A stretch of 64,000 bases of DNA, taken from assembly GCF_009017415.1 (NCBI RefSeq), contig NC_092405.1, positions 124,001 to 188,000 on the forward strand, read 5' to 3'. The notes under the pieces were generated by a model, which made no database searches, had not been told where the DNA came from, and saw only the letters and a program-made list of their open reading frames with translations. The DNA is from Aspergillus flavus. Taxonomy: Eukaryota > Ascomycota > Eurotiomycetes > Eurotiales > Aspergillaceae. A program made the translations under genes and the position numbers. This document shows positions 41,478 through 52,870 of this stretch, piece by piece (position 1 is the stretch's first letter; every line of letters begins with the position of its first letter).

Positions 41478-44050
41478 TCACCCAGCTTTGTGAACCAGCT
41501 TTACACAGTCGGTGACGCCGTGTTCCTCCTCAAGGCCCCCAGGCAACTGACTGACAATTTCGACCGGCTTTTCGAGTCGTAGCTCGACATTCTTCTCACC
41601 ACCGCCTCCCATGGTCCACGATATGGTTGCAACATTGTCCTTACCCAGCGCAACCTTGGCTTGTATTGCATCACTGAGCCCAAGACGTGGCTTGAAGAGA
41701 ATCTTACTCGACCCCGGTGCGATCGGTCGAATGCCGGCCAGTTCCGTGCAATACTCATAGATGGGCACACTAGACCACGCATGACAGTCCGACCGCTGCC
41801 GGACGTCGTCCTCCTCCCAGGTTGACAAATTGTTGGCCAGCATATTGCGCCACGGGTCCCATAGCTGGGGCCAGAAGCTATCGTAGACCTGATCGCCAGC
41901 AAGGGACAATGCACGAAGGGCATAGAATCGCATCATGTACGAGCATTTTGCGAAGCGGGAGTCTGCGAATGATTCCATCAGAAGGCGGGCATGATCCTCC
42001 GGTCGCGCTGTCCCGGACAGAACCGCAAAGACCTGACAATGTTGTGAGTAAGACATTTCGTCAGCGATATCGGCCGTGGAATCGGTGAAGAAGTGTCCAT
42101 CGTAACAGTGTGCTCGAATGGCTTGTTGCAGCGCGGCCGCCCGTGCTTCGTACTCCTCTGCATAGCCCGGTCGGCCAACGTCGCGAACCAGCCGCGCAGC
42201 CTGTTGGAGGACATAAGCGTACAGCATGCTGAAGTATGTATGGCGGTTAGATTTGCGACCGGAGGTGGGCACCCCTTTGTCCGGATAATCCTCCGTCGCA
42301 CCCCAGGTCGTGACCCAGTCGACATACTGCCACACATCCTCAGGTAACCCGCTTACAAGGCCCAAGGTGTCAATGTGTACGTCGAAGAAGTCGAGGACGC
42401 CGTCGATCCGAGGGAGGAACGAACGGGCAAAGCGAGTGTCGCCGAAGTAGAGATGGTGATCGCAGACCTGCAGGACCCAATACAACGGAAAGCCAGCAAT
42501 AAGCTGGGGGACATGAGAGGGGAAGCGAGACTGAGTAAGACCCTCAAAGGTGACTGACGCTGCAAAGTTTGTGATCGCTTGTCGCATCAGCCGGTCATCA
42601 CCGGAGAGTAGATAGTGAAACAAGCCGACGGCACGACTGTCGCCAGAGTATCTACCGGGAATGTTAGTCCTCCCCGGATACAATCTCAAGGGACATATCT
42701 GCGAGTCGACTTACTGAAGCTGCTCATAGAACGGACAGTCCGAGTACCCGTCAAACATGCAGTTTCGCATGGTGCGAATGGACACGTCCCATATCCGTTC
42801 GCTGTATTCATCGCCAAGCTCGGTCCAACTGGCCTTGACGGCGAGGGGATAGTTCACTTGTGTCGCCTCCAAGGGAAGCATGCGGACCGGTTCTTCTCCC
42901 ACTATGATCTCAAGGCGTAGAAGGCGAAATGTTCGGAACCAAAATGGCTCGTACGCCACGGTTTGCGTGTCAGGGATATCCAAGGTGACTGCGTCATAAG
43001 GACCAATGAGATGACCAGCCTTTGCATCTAGTCTATCTGTCTTCTTGCGAAAGTACGGATAGGACCGAGGCTCTAGCTCATACCCCTCCGAGTACGTCAC
43101 TTTCAGCGTTATCTGCGACGCGTTTGTGATACCTTGAAAAGCCCATCGGAGGAAGGCTGTTGAGTGTGTGTCGGCCTGCAGTTCAAGCATATGTGAAGAA
43201 CGTCCACGAAGAGTCAAGGGGCCACCCCCAGACAAGCAAGATGACCACTCCTCCGCACTAATATAACTCTCGCAGGCACGTACCACGTTCACAACGATGG
43301 GGGTCTGATCGGGCATTGGGATCCCGCGCGGACGCAATCGCCAGGGTGGGAGATCGCCATTCAGTGTTTTGATCCCATACGCCTTTGGGGTCACTGATGG
43401 GCTATGTATCGTCGGAGCGACTCGTTCGTATATCTGTTACAACAAGGTAATGGGTGGTATGCTCAGAATTGCAAGATGGGCCTAGCTTACGTGTAGGAAT
43501 CCGTCATCTATCAGGCCCATTGGAAACTGAATACTCTCATCCACTTGTGCCTGCCATCCCTTATGTGAATCGAGCTCTACAACGTTACTGCCTGCCTCTA
43601 TAGAGCCCACGACAGTCAATCCCGGCAGCGTGGTCCTCTCAAATGGCATGGCGCCGCGCGAGGATGCGAAGTATCGCACCACAACGAAGCGAATCACATT
43701 CCGTCCACGGCTGAGATACGGTGCGATATCGAGCGTGTCATAGTACCAGATCCACGGACTGCTGCGCGCTGGCCCGACAGCGACCCGGACTCCATTGACA
43801 TAGAGCTTATATCGCGTATCCGCAGAGAAATGTAACTCAGCGCGGGTGGGACTTTCCGGCAGGTCAAGCTCACGACTGAAATGGACAATCCGCCCCGTCG
43901 TATTGACTCGCGACGAATCAACCCAATCTGGTGTCCAGATCCAGTTGGCCTGGAGGGAATTGATGATCTGGCGAGACTAGTTAGTATGCTATAGATGTTC
44001 CAGACTTTTGGCTCGGTCGCACATACTTTCTGTTCGTCGGGTGTCACCAT
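41478..44050 (-). CDS. GH78 alpha-L-rhamnosidase
   Basis: Hydrolyses terminal alpha-L-rhamnose from flavonoid glycosides or pectic side chains. Four exons: 44050-44027, 43967-43491, 43433-42715, 42651-41478, giving 797 residues. Exon 1 is only eight codons (MVTPDEQK); the next exon opens with ANWIWTPDWVDSS, typical of the GH78 N-terminal sandwich. The (alpha/alpha)6 barrel includes the stretch DGYSDCPFYEQLQYSGDSRA, where Asp and Glu residues of the active site lie, then LPEDVWQYVDWV and the acid-rich DEMSYSQHCQVFAVLSG. The C-terminal sandwich ends KLVHKAG. No signal peptide, so it appears intracellular, unlike classic secreted fungal rhamnosidases; an unseen upstream exon could change that. 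Confidence 0.88.
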
Positions 44051-44850
44051 AGTGTGTGAACCAGGTAGGGTTCTCTTGGCATATGGCAGATTCTGTACTT
44101 GGGCGTTGCAGAAGAGGCTGGATTTGAAGATATTAGTTCTATGGGCATGACGCGTATGAGGGGTTTGTCTCGGGTTATTGTGGCCCGAGGTGGATGTTCG
44201 GTTAATTGCATATAATGCAGTAGACTCTGATGTATGAAATTGTATAAACAAAAAAGAGTTTTAAGTTAGCCGAAGGACAGACATAATCAGGAAGAAGAAA
44301 CAAAGAAAGGAGAAGGAATTCAAACCTCATAGGCTATCCAAAGAAAAGTAAAACACTCTTGAATAGTATCTCGGTTAAAATAATAGCCGAATAGATATAT
44401 CATGTATAGGTCTAGTAGACCAAAGTCACCCATAAAACATGAGGCTTATAAAAATAAATACAATCAGTTAGGGTCCTAAGAGGTATTCCTCTAGTTGATT
44501 TGGAGCCAACTATTAAGGCCCATGTCCCTGTGAGCAGTGCTACAATTTCTCTTGATTCATGGCACCACTTGATGAAACAGCGACCTGTTGAAGTTAGCAA
44601 GCATAACAAACCTAGGCAACTGCAAAATCTGATAAAACCTTAAAGAAAGCAGGATAGTTAACCCCCAAATATCAACTCTGGAGAGCTAGGCAAGAGGGAA
44701 GAACTTTGAGCAGGGTCAATTAGGTAGTAGGTCAACCAGGCATGTTTATTTCCATTGAAGCACAATATGAAAACCAAGAATCTCGAGAATCATTGGCACC
44801 CTCGTGCCCTCCGCTTCTACCGTGGTACCCACTGATACTCTGACTGGCAA
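44051..44850. other. intergenic, 0.8 kb
   Basis: Promoter of the rhamnosidase and 3' flank of the next minus-strand gene. No other feature recognised. Confidence 0.45.
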
Positions 44851-46125
44851 TCAAGCAAAAAAGTCTTCCGCTTCCTGCACGGCGCTGTCAAGAGCGTCCT
44901 GCTCAAGTTGGTCAATAGCAGCCTGTCGCGGCTTAAAGCTCCGGGAGTGGAATTCTGCATGTATGAATCAGTGGTTATTCAGTTGCTAGGTGGGCAACTG
45001 CTTACCTCCGGTAATTCCACCCAAATCACCCATAGGAAAGATAGTGCGCGACATGTCCACCCTGACGGAGAACTTGATACGGTAACGCTAAACACCGTGA
45101 GCAATATCCGTACGATAGTATCGTAGAGTTGGTTCCTACATAGAAATCGGGGTGTGAGACGTCTGGGAAACGCAAAACCCCGATATCGAGCATTTTCTGC
45201 TCGTGGGCCCCACTCTTGGACCAGAATTGCTGGGACATGTCGATAATAGCTCCTGACTGGGAAACAATATTGGCCATCGCCTGGCTATTAATCGTGGAAT
45301 TAAGAACATCCTGATCAGCGATAAGCTTGTTCCACCAGGTCAAGACCTTTTAGAGTAGGCGTTAGAAAGCGTTAACCTCTTTTCTTCTTTTCTTCTTTTC
45401 TTCTCTCGTTCGGATTATGCATATCGCCATAGCTCTTTCACAACAGCGTTGTCTAGATTTGCGCCAACGTTGAAGTATCCCATGTTGCCCTTTAAAATAT
45501 TCTCGGTACGATCGATATAGTCCTCTGCAGGCTCTAGGTAAGTGTTATTCATCATGACAGTCTCGATGTTGTTGACTGTGCGTTGGCTTGATGATAGCTT
45601 CGCCAGACTTCTCATGACGCCAGCAATCGCCACCTTGTAGGCTTCGTCCAGATCATCGATACTCTCACTATTGAGAGTGCCATAGGACGGCGCCAGCCCA
45701 TCGTGAAGATATTCGGCGTTCGGGCCCCCGCGGTCATAGATCTAGGAATGGGGCACTCAGCAGTCTATTTGCATACTCTGGTAGCAGTATCCTACCGTGT
45801 TCCATTTGAAATTATTGATTCTCTCCGCAATATCGATGCCATCAGAACCAAAGACTTCTGCAAGGGTGGGGGCCATGTCGATTGAGAATGAGACTGAAAT
45901 TTGAGGTAAGAAGCGAAAATATTTCGTCCCGTTTGGGACAACTGTGTGGATTGCCTGAGTTATGAATGCCAAATTCGATGAGAAGACGGGGTAGATGAGG
46001 GCTACATATGCTTTTTCCGAGCCACCAGCAGAAGTTCCACTTTTCTTCACCGAGACTATCAAGAGTCCAAGATAAGGTGCGAAAAGCTCGTGTTGATCTG
46101 AGATCGCTTGGAGATCTTGAGTGGA
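44851..46125 (-). CDS. unrecognised spliced gene (5' end unresolved)
   Basis: At least five coding pieces on the minus strand: from about 46125 to 45796, 45741-45421, 45346-45140, 45087-45006 and 44954-44851. Three introns have good borders (45742-45795, 45088-45139, 44955-45005). The intron 45347-45420 has a normal branch (CTAACG) and AG, but its 5' end reads GCATAA instead of GT, so either it uses a rare GC donor or is mutated. The product begins in the visible part with a membrane-like run (ELFAPYLGLLIVSV), then SNLAFITQAIHTVVPNGTKY, later LTWWNKLIADQDVL, a stretch VRVDMSRTIFPMGDLGGITG and a helical end (QAAIDQLEQDALDSAVQEAE). About 350 residues. I do not recognise the family; the start codon is not found. 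Confidence 0.5.
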
Positions 46126-46997
46126 ATGATCTGAAAAAGGAAATGATATACAACCACCCCACAGGGATCAGCGCGGTCGTTTCGCAGCCAATCTCGATAC
46201 AGCCAACCATTTCAGTTCTCGTACAACGCACGGTCCTTGGTCAATTGTTTGGAGGGGCGATGGTTGCTTGGATCAAATACGTGATGGCAATGAATCGATG
46301 CTGACTGCCGAATGACCCACCCGAAGTATCAGCTGAGGAGTGCAATACCTTCTGCACTTCTACCTTGGGTTGGTCACTATTTTAGAGCGTAATACGCATT
46401 GCCTGGCGGTATCTAAAGACAATGACCTCTCTCTGTATGAACTCGATATATTGCCTCGGTTAAGGTAAGTGTCCTAGGCCTAGCTGTGGAATAACCCTAT
46501 TTTCTCTATTTAAGTGTCTTCTATCTTTGCTCTTATTCCTCTCAATCCTCAACTGTCCTTGTTGCATGATATATACTACATCTTGTACAATTTGGCAGTA
46601 AAGATTGGCTTGCTGTGTCCTTGTAAACCAAGCGTTGTGTAAAAAAGTACACCTACCCGCGTCGTCGCATACCCTAAGTTCATAAGTACCCGTAGATGGT
46701 TGTCTGTGGAACGTGCTATGTCATTTATAAGATTTTTGATATACTCGTTATGTACTTCTCATATCAGTATCTTAATTAGGGATACGCAACGTGAGGCTCT
46801 AGATCGTGGCCCACCGCAGAGAACCATGGTTGAGGAAGACAAGCAACTTGATATTGTATATATAAACCAGGGTTACCGTGTGATGTCATGCATGACATCA
46901 ATCTCCCTCACACACACTCTCTTCTATAAAATGACATGGTTGGTCAATCGGACTATATTCCCACTCTGTTTGTAACAAGGATAGTAGCATAACAGAC
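46126..46997. promoter_or_regulatory. divergent promoter region, 0.87 kb
   Basis: Between the unrecognised gene and the oxidoreductase. A TATATATAAA element at 46857-46866 lies about 130 bases before the oxidoreductase start. The missing first exon of the leftward gene may lie in the left 200 bases. Confidence 0.4.
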
Positions 46998-48690
46998 ATG
47001 ATGGCCGATAGTAGTGACTCACGACAAAAGGTGGCCATCATTGGCGCCGGTGCGGCGGGCATGGTAAGTGGAATGGGAAATGGACCCAGTACGCACCCAG
47101 GACTAACAGACAGGTAGTCGTGCGCTTCTACGCTGGCTAAACATCCACAAAAATATGAAGTGACCCTGTTCGACACTGCACCTCATACCGGCGGTCAGGC
47201 GATCTCAATCCCTCTAGACGACTCCCGGCATGGCGCCAGCTGGTTGAACGAGGGCGTGCAGGGTGGCTCGCCCATCTTTCGACATACTTTCAATTTCTTC
47301 CGAAGATATGGCTATAAACCGGTGCAAGTGAAACTACAAGTATCTTTCGGAAAGGGACCAGACAACTTCTGGACGAACATGTTCCCCAGTCCGCTGGTGG
47401 ATCGATTTTCAGACGAGATACAAAAGTTCGGTCGCGTATTGAAATGGATCAAGCGACTCATGCCGTTCTTGGGTATTCTGCCCGTAAAGGTCATGTTAAA
47501 GCTATTCCGGTTCAGCACTGAGTTTGGAAACAAAATGGTGTTGCCATTGCTGGCTCTTTTTCTGGGGACCGGTAACCAAACGCCGAATGTGCCAAGCGCA
47601 CTGTTGGAGCGACTCTTCGATGACAAGAATATGAGACTGTGGGATTACGATCCCGATACGCTGCTTCCTAATCAACCCACCATGTATACATTTCCAAACT
47701 TGAGTGACTTCTACCATGACTGGGCTCGAGATCTGAGCTCAAGGGGCGTCCATATCCGGCTCAAGACTGCTCCCGAGCTTGTAAGGCGAGATAAGCATGG
47801 CGTAACTCTACGACCACATCCTGCGACTGACGATGCGAATGGTGATCCGGATGAGGCCGACCTACCGTGTGAAGAATTCGACGAAATGGTTATTTGCTGC
47901 CCGGCCGACGAGGCCAAGAGCTTACTTGGACAACATGCGACATGGCGCGAGAAGTACGTGCTGGGTGGTGTCAAATTCTTCAACGACATTACCATCACGC
48001 ATTCTGATTCCGAATATTTTAACCATATCTTCGAAGCAAGGTATAGGGGCGATCTATGTGCGAAGGGTAATAACCAGTCTCGGAGAGATCAGATTGCATT
48101 CTCCCAAAAGACCACAAGAACACGGAAAGATGGCTGGGAGGGCTTTGCGCCGATGTACTATATCCATTCCTACGAGTCCGATCCAGACAAAATCGAAATG
48201 GGCTTCGATTGTACGAACTACCAGCACCAGTTCCGCGAGGCCTTTGGTGAGAATGCTATTTCCCCAGAGTCCGACAGGCACGTTTATCAGACAATCTTCC
48301 TCAACGACAAGGAGAAACACCTTTGGACATGGGATGGCATCGACAAGAGCAAGATAATCGACAAAAAATGGTGGCATCAATTTGGGCATCGCTGGCAACA
48401 TTATCTACGCGTGGTACCGGGCATGATGTTTATCAATGGTAAAAACAGGACACTGTACGCTGGTGCTTGGACGATGGTGGTGAGTTTCGCTTTGTCAACT
48501 TTCTTTCCACATGCTAAGCACTACACAGAACATGCACGAGATCGCTTGTATATCAGGAATTGCGGCGGCATACCGGCTAGGTGCCGATTATGAGGTTTTT
48601 GACGATTTTGCCGAGGACTTCTTCTCCAAGTATCTCCTCGTCTCACATGGCGTGCGTTACAAACGGGGCAAGAATTGCGAGCCGACATAA
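46998..48690 (+). CDS. FAD/NAD(P)-binding oxidoreductase (amine-oxidase-like)
   Basis: Flavoprotein of unknown substrate. Exons 46998-47063, 47118-48479 and 48529-48690 join to 529 residues. Residues 11-22 (KVAIIGAGAAGM) are the Rossmann GxGxxG FAD site, interrupted by intron 1 immediately after Met22; EVTLFDTAPHTGGQA follows as the second strand with acidic end, and FDEMVICCPADEAKSLL is a family-typical middle strand. The end, YAGAWTMV then NMHEIACISGIAAAYRLGADY, is the second FAD-contact motif of amine-oxidase-like proteins. It resembles the predicted NAD/FAD-binding group often placed near cyclopropane fatty-acid genes in bacteria, but no such partner is here. No signal peptide. The leader has two adjacent ATGs (46998, 47001). 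It is convergent with the regulator at 48810. Confidence 0.82.
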
Positions 48691-48809
48691 GTGGAGTGAC
48701 CCAGATTCAATTTTGGAATCACGTATCTCCTTACACAGAACTTTCATGCTTTCGTAGAAGCAAAAGCCTGAGCTTAGGCAGATGCGACTGACTCAAAAGA
48801 CTATGGGAT

Positions 48810-50507
48810 TTAACACATCACGAATTCAAGATTTGTTTCCGATGGCATTGCTTCGAGAAAGTCTCCAACATCAATGCCAAACTTCCTAGTGTACGCAAAG
48901 ATCTGGCGAAACCAGTCGCACTCAGGGAGATTGAAGTATTCGAAGTACCCAAAAGCAACCGCTGTGGGAAAGGATATCACGCAAGCACCGAGGGCAACTG
49001 TCTTTGGTTGAACGAAGTACTCGACAGATCGGGCAATGTTGACGGCCATGTCATGCATCTCTTGTACACCACAAGGAAACGGGGGGAAAGGAGGCTGAGT
49101 GTCCTCTTGTGTATTCGGTAGGCAACTCGGATATAACATACCGAGGTTGCTGAAGAGAAGAACATGAGAAGTCCAGTACAAAAGGTGAATATGACCCGAT
49201 TCAAAGTCGGGGAAATAGATGCATGTCGAATGGACTCTTTCCGAAGGTATGGCGTGGACTGTATGAAAACGTGACGGTTGTTCCCAGTGTAGCTTGCTAG
49301 GGTAGTCCCTCTGGTATGCCTCATACCATGACTGTAAACGTCTGTAGAGGTTTAAATACACATCGCAAACTCTCGACAACCTTTTCGACTTTTGAGAAAG
49401 GTCTGATGCGCTATGCACATAGTCGATCATCTGCAAAAAAGCCGGGATTTCCAGCATCAGGTCCAATAAGTGTTGCTTTGGTGCCTTCCTACACCCCTTC
49501 CAAGGCAGGGATTTCCATTCTGGCGTTGCGAGGTATATGGGCTTCCTTGTTCCGATATTATAGATCGTCTGTGGTAAAGTGAATTAGCACGGGTTTCACA
49601 CAACAAAGTCGCAGGCCTTACAGCAGAAAGGCGAAATCCATCAAACAGTCTATGTTTCGCCTGGGACCATCTGGTGTTCAGCCCCTGTGAGTATATCAAT
49701 GAAAGAGCACCGTGAGTGTGGCTAGCCCACCCCAGGCCTCTGCTCGACGATCCTTCTAAAATCTGCAGTGGGGGCTTCCTCTTAGCAAGAACACAACCAC
49801 CAATGGGAAGGGGATCTTGCCTCATAGATGGCTAAGAACATCATGCTTGCTAGGGTCTCATCTCGGAGGCCCTGGGTTCCATTCTGAATAGCTCTGTGAA
49901 GATGCCGCAGTGTTTGCGAATATGATTCGGAGCTTAAACGAGTCAAACGAGAATCCTGGGAAAGGCGACCCATTCGAGCCGCACCAAGTGCCAGTAAAGC
50001 CGACTTCAGACTTGGCTCGTCTACATCAAGGTCTGGAGTAAATGCCATCCAGTCGATATAGCTCGACTTTCCGAAGACGTCTAATCCCTGCTGGATGACA
50101 TTATTATGGAAGTATGAGCTACAGTAGTACGCAACGGCAGAGCGCTGGAGGGAAAGGGCATGAGAAGATAGTCCACTGCTGCACAGACCCTGTATAGCCC
50201 CTTGGTCTAACCGGTTACCGATTTCTCGACTATCGGTGGTGGATTCGACTTTCGAATTGCACCCCGACGCCATTCGGCTGGAACTGCCCTTGCCCTGATA
50301 GGACACATTGATAAACTTCCTCTCGCGCGAGTATCCCGGACAGGAAGTGTTTCGCGACAGGCATTGACCGCACGATGGCCGTTGTTCATCGCACTATCGA
50401 TATCGTTAAATGAAAAAGCTCGGAGTTAGACGAAGAAGGCCACTTACACGTTTCTTCCGTCTCCTACATGCATGACACCCTTTCGAGCCCCCCGCAATTC
50501 GTACCAT
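48810..50507 (-). CDS. Zn2Cys6 transcription factor
   Basis: Four exons, all in phase 0: 50507-50448, 50393-49821, 49762-49622, 49568-48810, for 510 residues. The zinc cluster is split by the first intron: GCHACRRRKKR then CDEQRPSCGQCLSRNTSCPGY, six Cys. The second intron (49763-49820) begins GCAAG rather than GT, so it is a GC-AG intron; its use restores the conserved FLAIYEILEG into WASHTHGALSLIY. The last exon holds PAFLQMIDYVHS and ends FLEAMPSETNLEFVMC. Relatives often regulate nearby metabolic genes; its tail-to-tail neighbour is the FAD oxidoreductase, 119 bases away, but targets are unknown. Confidence 0.87.
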
Positions 50508-51078
50508 TGTATCAAGAGCAATGAAATGAAATGATTTGTTCTACGCTGCTACACAGTCAACAAAGATTGAGATCCAGGTTCACATTATTGAGAAGGTCAT
50601 TTTATGACCCTCACCTCACATAGATCACGCCGTGGGGCTGCGGAGGTATCCACAGAATACGAGGAAGCCTGACGGCGCCAAGGTTGGAACAGAGTCCAGA
50701 AGCATTTTGGGTTCGGCGCAATAAATTTCCTGTTTCGGTATGGCTTTATAATGACTAAGACTTGGCATGTCTTTCGTGGTTGGTCGTTATATATAGCATG
50801 AGATAATAAGTAAGCTGCGATATATCTCTGTCTGAAGGCAAACGTTTATATGCAAGGCAGAAGAATTCATGATTAGGAAGCGCAAAAGCTTTCTTAATCC
50901 AGTAGTCTTGATGATGCCTAAAGCTCAAGTATTCTGCAGTCATGTCTACTCAAGAATTGAACCTGGTAAAAACGTTGGTACATTGATGGATAGGTAGTAT
51001 AAATAGAGTGATCTCCGCAGTCTACCATGATATCCTTACTCCGCATCATCAAAGTCACTTCATCTTTATTTTTCAACT
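50508..51078. promoter_or_regulatory. divergent promoter region
   Basis: Between the regulator and the DUF2306-like gene. TATAAATA at 50998-51005 lies about 75 bases before the 51079 start. Confidence 0.45.
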
Positions 51079-52313
51079 ATGGACGTTTCTGCTTCAAGTA
51101 CCCCTAAGACAATGTTCCGCTGGGTCCAAAAGCTATACAATGCTTTGGGCTTCAAGAAGGGTTATAACTTCATTCTGTGTATGCTCTTTCTCCGGCCCGC
51201 ACCTGCATAGCGACAACAAGCTAATTTCATCCCAGTCTTCATCTTTGGCGGTGCCTGGATGGGATTCACCCTCGCTCGTCTAGAATATCTAGACTTCTCG
51301 ACGTTCTGCAAGAATTCAGTACCCGGGGAGTGCTTTTACTACAAGGGAACAGGATACATAGGACTATACCTACACCTGGGTTGTATACTTCGTATGGCTA
51401 TTCACACTAAACATCCTTATCTGGGTTGCTAAAGCCATCTTAGCCGCTGCCTTCCTTGCCTTCTTTCAGTTCGTCCCGGCCATTCGATATAAGGTGATAC
51501 TGTTCCATCGCATCAATGGCTACATCATCATCCTGCTTGTTTTGCTTTCCAATGTTGGGGCATTAATGATTGCAAGACATACGTTTGGAGGAACTATCCC
51601 AACTCAAGCCGCCGTGGGTCTTTTGGTCATTTTATCAACCTGTGCTATTGGCATGGCATATTACAATGTCAAGCGACTACAGCTAGAACAGCATCGAGCC
51701 TGGATGTTACGGGCATTCTTCTACGTAAGACCACTTTTGACCAAAGAAATCTCTTTGAACACCTGCTGAATGTTGTTACTAAACAGATGGGATGTATCAT
51801 CACCACGCGCATAATCATGATCATATCGACGGTGATCATATCAATATCACCAAAATATTACATGGCGCAGCCTTGTGATAAAATAGACTTCATAATTGGA
51901 AGAGAACAAACACTTGAGAGTTACCCTGACTGTGCTAGCTTTTACAACGGGTCCCGCCCAGATCAAAATGTCCTCGTCCTAGGCGACTTCAATGGCAATG
52001 CGGACAAAATTGGAACCGCATTAAACTTGAACTTTGGGATGGCATTTTGGCTGGCCTTGTTCCTTCATGCTATAGGCGTTGAGATATATGTAAGTCGATC
52101 GAAGTGGATGCTTGTTTCACTCGAGTGCTACATAACGCGGAAACTGACTTAAATCTTAACGTCTTCTAGCTACAGATGACACCCAAAGAATCTCACCGAC
52201 TTCGCAAGATTTCTTATACCCGACAGCTGGAAGCCGGGTACAGGGATCCAGGTAGGGCGGGTCTCACTGTTGACAAGTTCGGCGATAGTGAGCCTTGGGT
52301 TCCAGAGACATGA
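51079..52313 (+). CDS. DUF2306-like integral membrane protein
   Basis: Five exons (51079-51178, 51236-51391, 51444-51724, 51787-52089, 52170-52313), 327 residues, all joins in frame. About seven membrane helices. Conserved family features seen: PGECFYYKG, LHLGCILPAAFLAFFQFVPAIRYK, ILFHRINGY, then QHRAWMLRAFFYMGCIITTR, where the His and Arg residues are typical of this predicted membrane family found in fungi and bacteria. The last exon is a soluble cytosolic tail (ESHRLRKISYTRQLEAGYRD). Conserved His residues may suggest haem or redox binding; that is inference. Biochemical role unknown. A good TATA element supports the start. It converges with the permease gene. Confidence 0.82.
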
Positions 52314-52870
52314 TGAAGATGGAGGAATCGGGCTCAAGACGTATTATTGTTTGGTATGGCGTCATTCTAATCTCTTGCTATGTTACCGATTGGACATCTA
52401 CCCGTCTTGTAGGATTCAAGTTTTGGTCGAGTAACATTCTCGCTCTGCGCTCTAAGTGATTCGATAGAACCTCATTTTGAATATATTTCCGTTTGATGCT
52501 GTTCTTCTTAAAGTTCATCAATGAATAAAGCAACCGTAAAGACATTCCAGTCAGATATATATGCATGCTGCGATGAAGCTATTTTATTGGGGCTCGATGC
52601 CTCCATGTCAGAGGAAAGGAATGTAAAATAGAACCGAAACGGTCAAGACATCAAGGAGTGAGTACTAAAGGGAATTTTATATAGAGACCTCCCACGCAAG
52701 CTATACGATCACACTAGAAAGTGCCACAGATCATGTAAATATCCGAATCAACCAGTCGAGATGAAGGTGGAACAGTGTGTCAGGAGACTAAATTTTCCTG
52801 AGCGGCTGCCCATGCTTCTAAGGTAGCATGGTAAAGCAAAAGGATCTGTCAAGCATACCTGAGAGAGGAA
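52314..52870. other. intergenic between converging genes, 0.56 kb
   Basis: AT-rich 3' flanks of the DUF2306-like gene and the permease. No gene recognised. Confidence 0.5.

Noticed and set aside
43694..44251. 185-codon minus-strand frame over the rhamnosidase N-terminus
   Set aside because: Shifted read; the true frame carries GH78 N-terminal motifs with clean introns.
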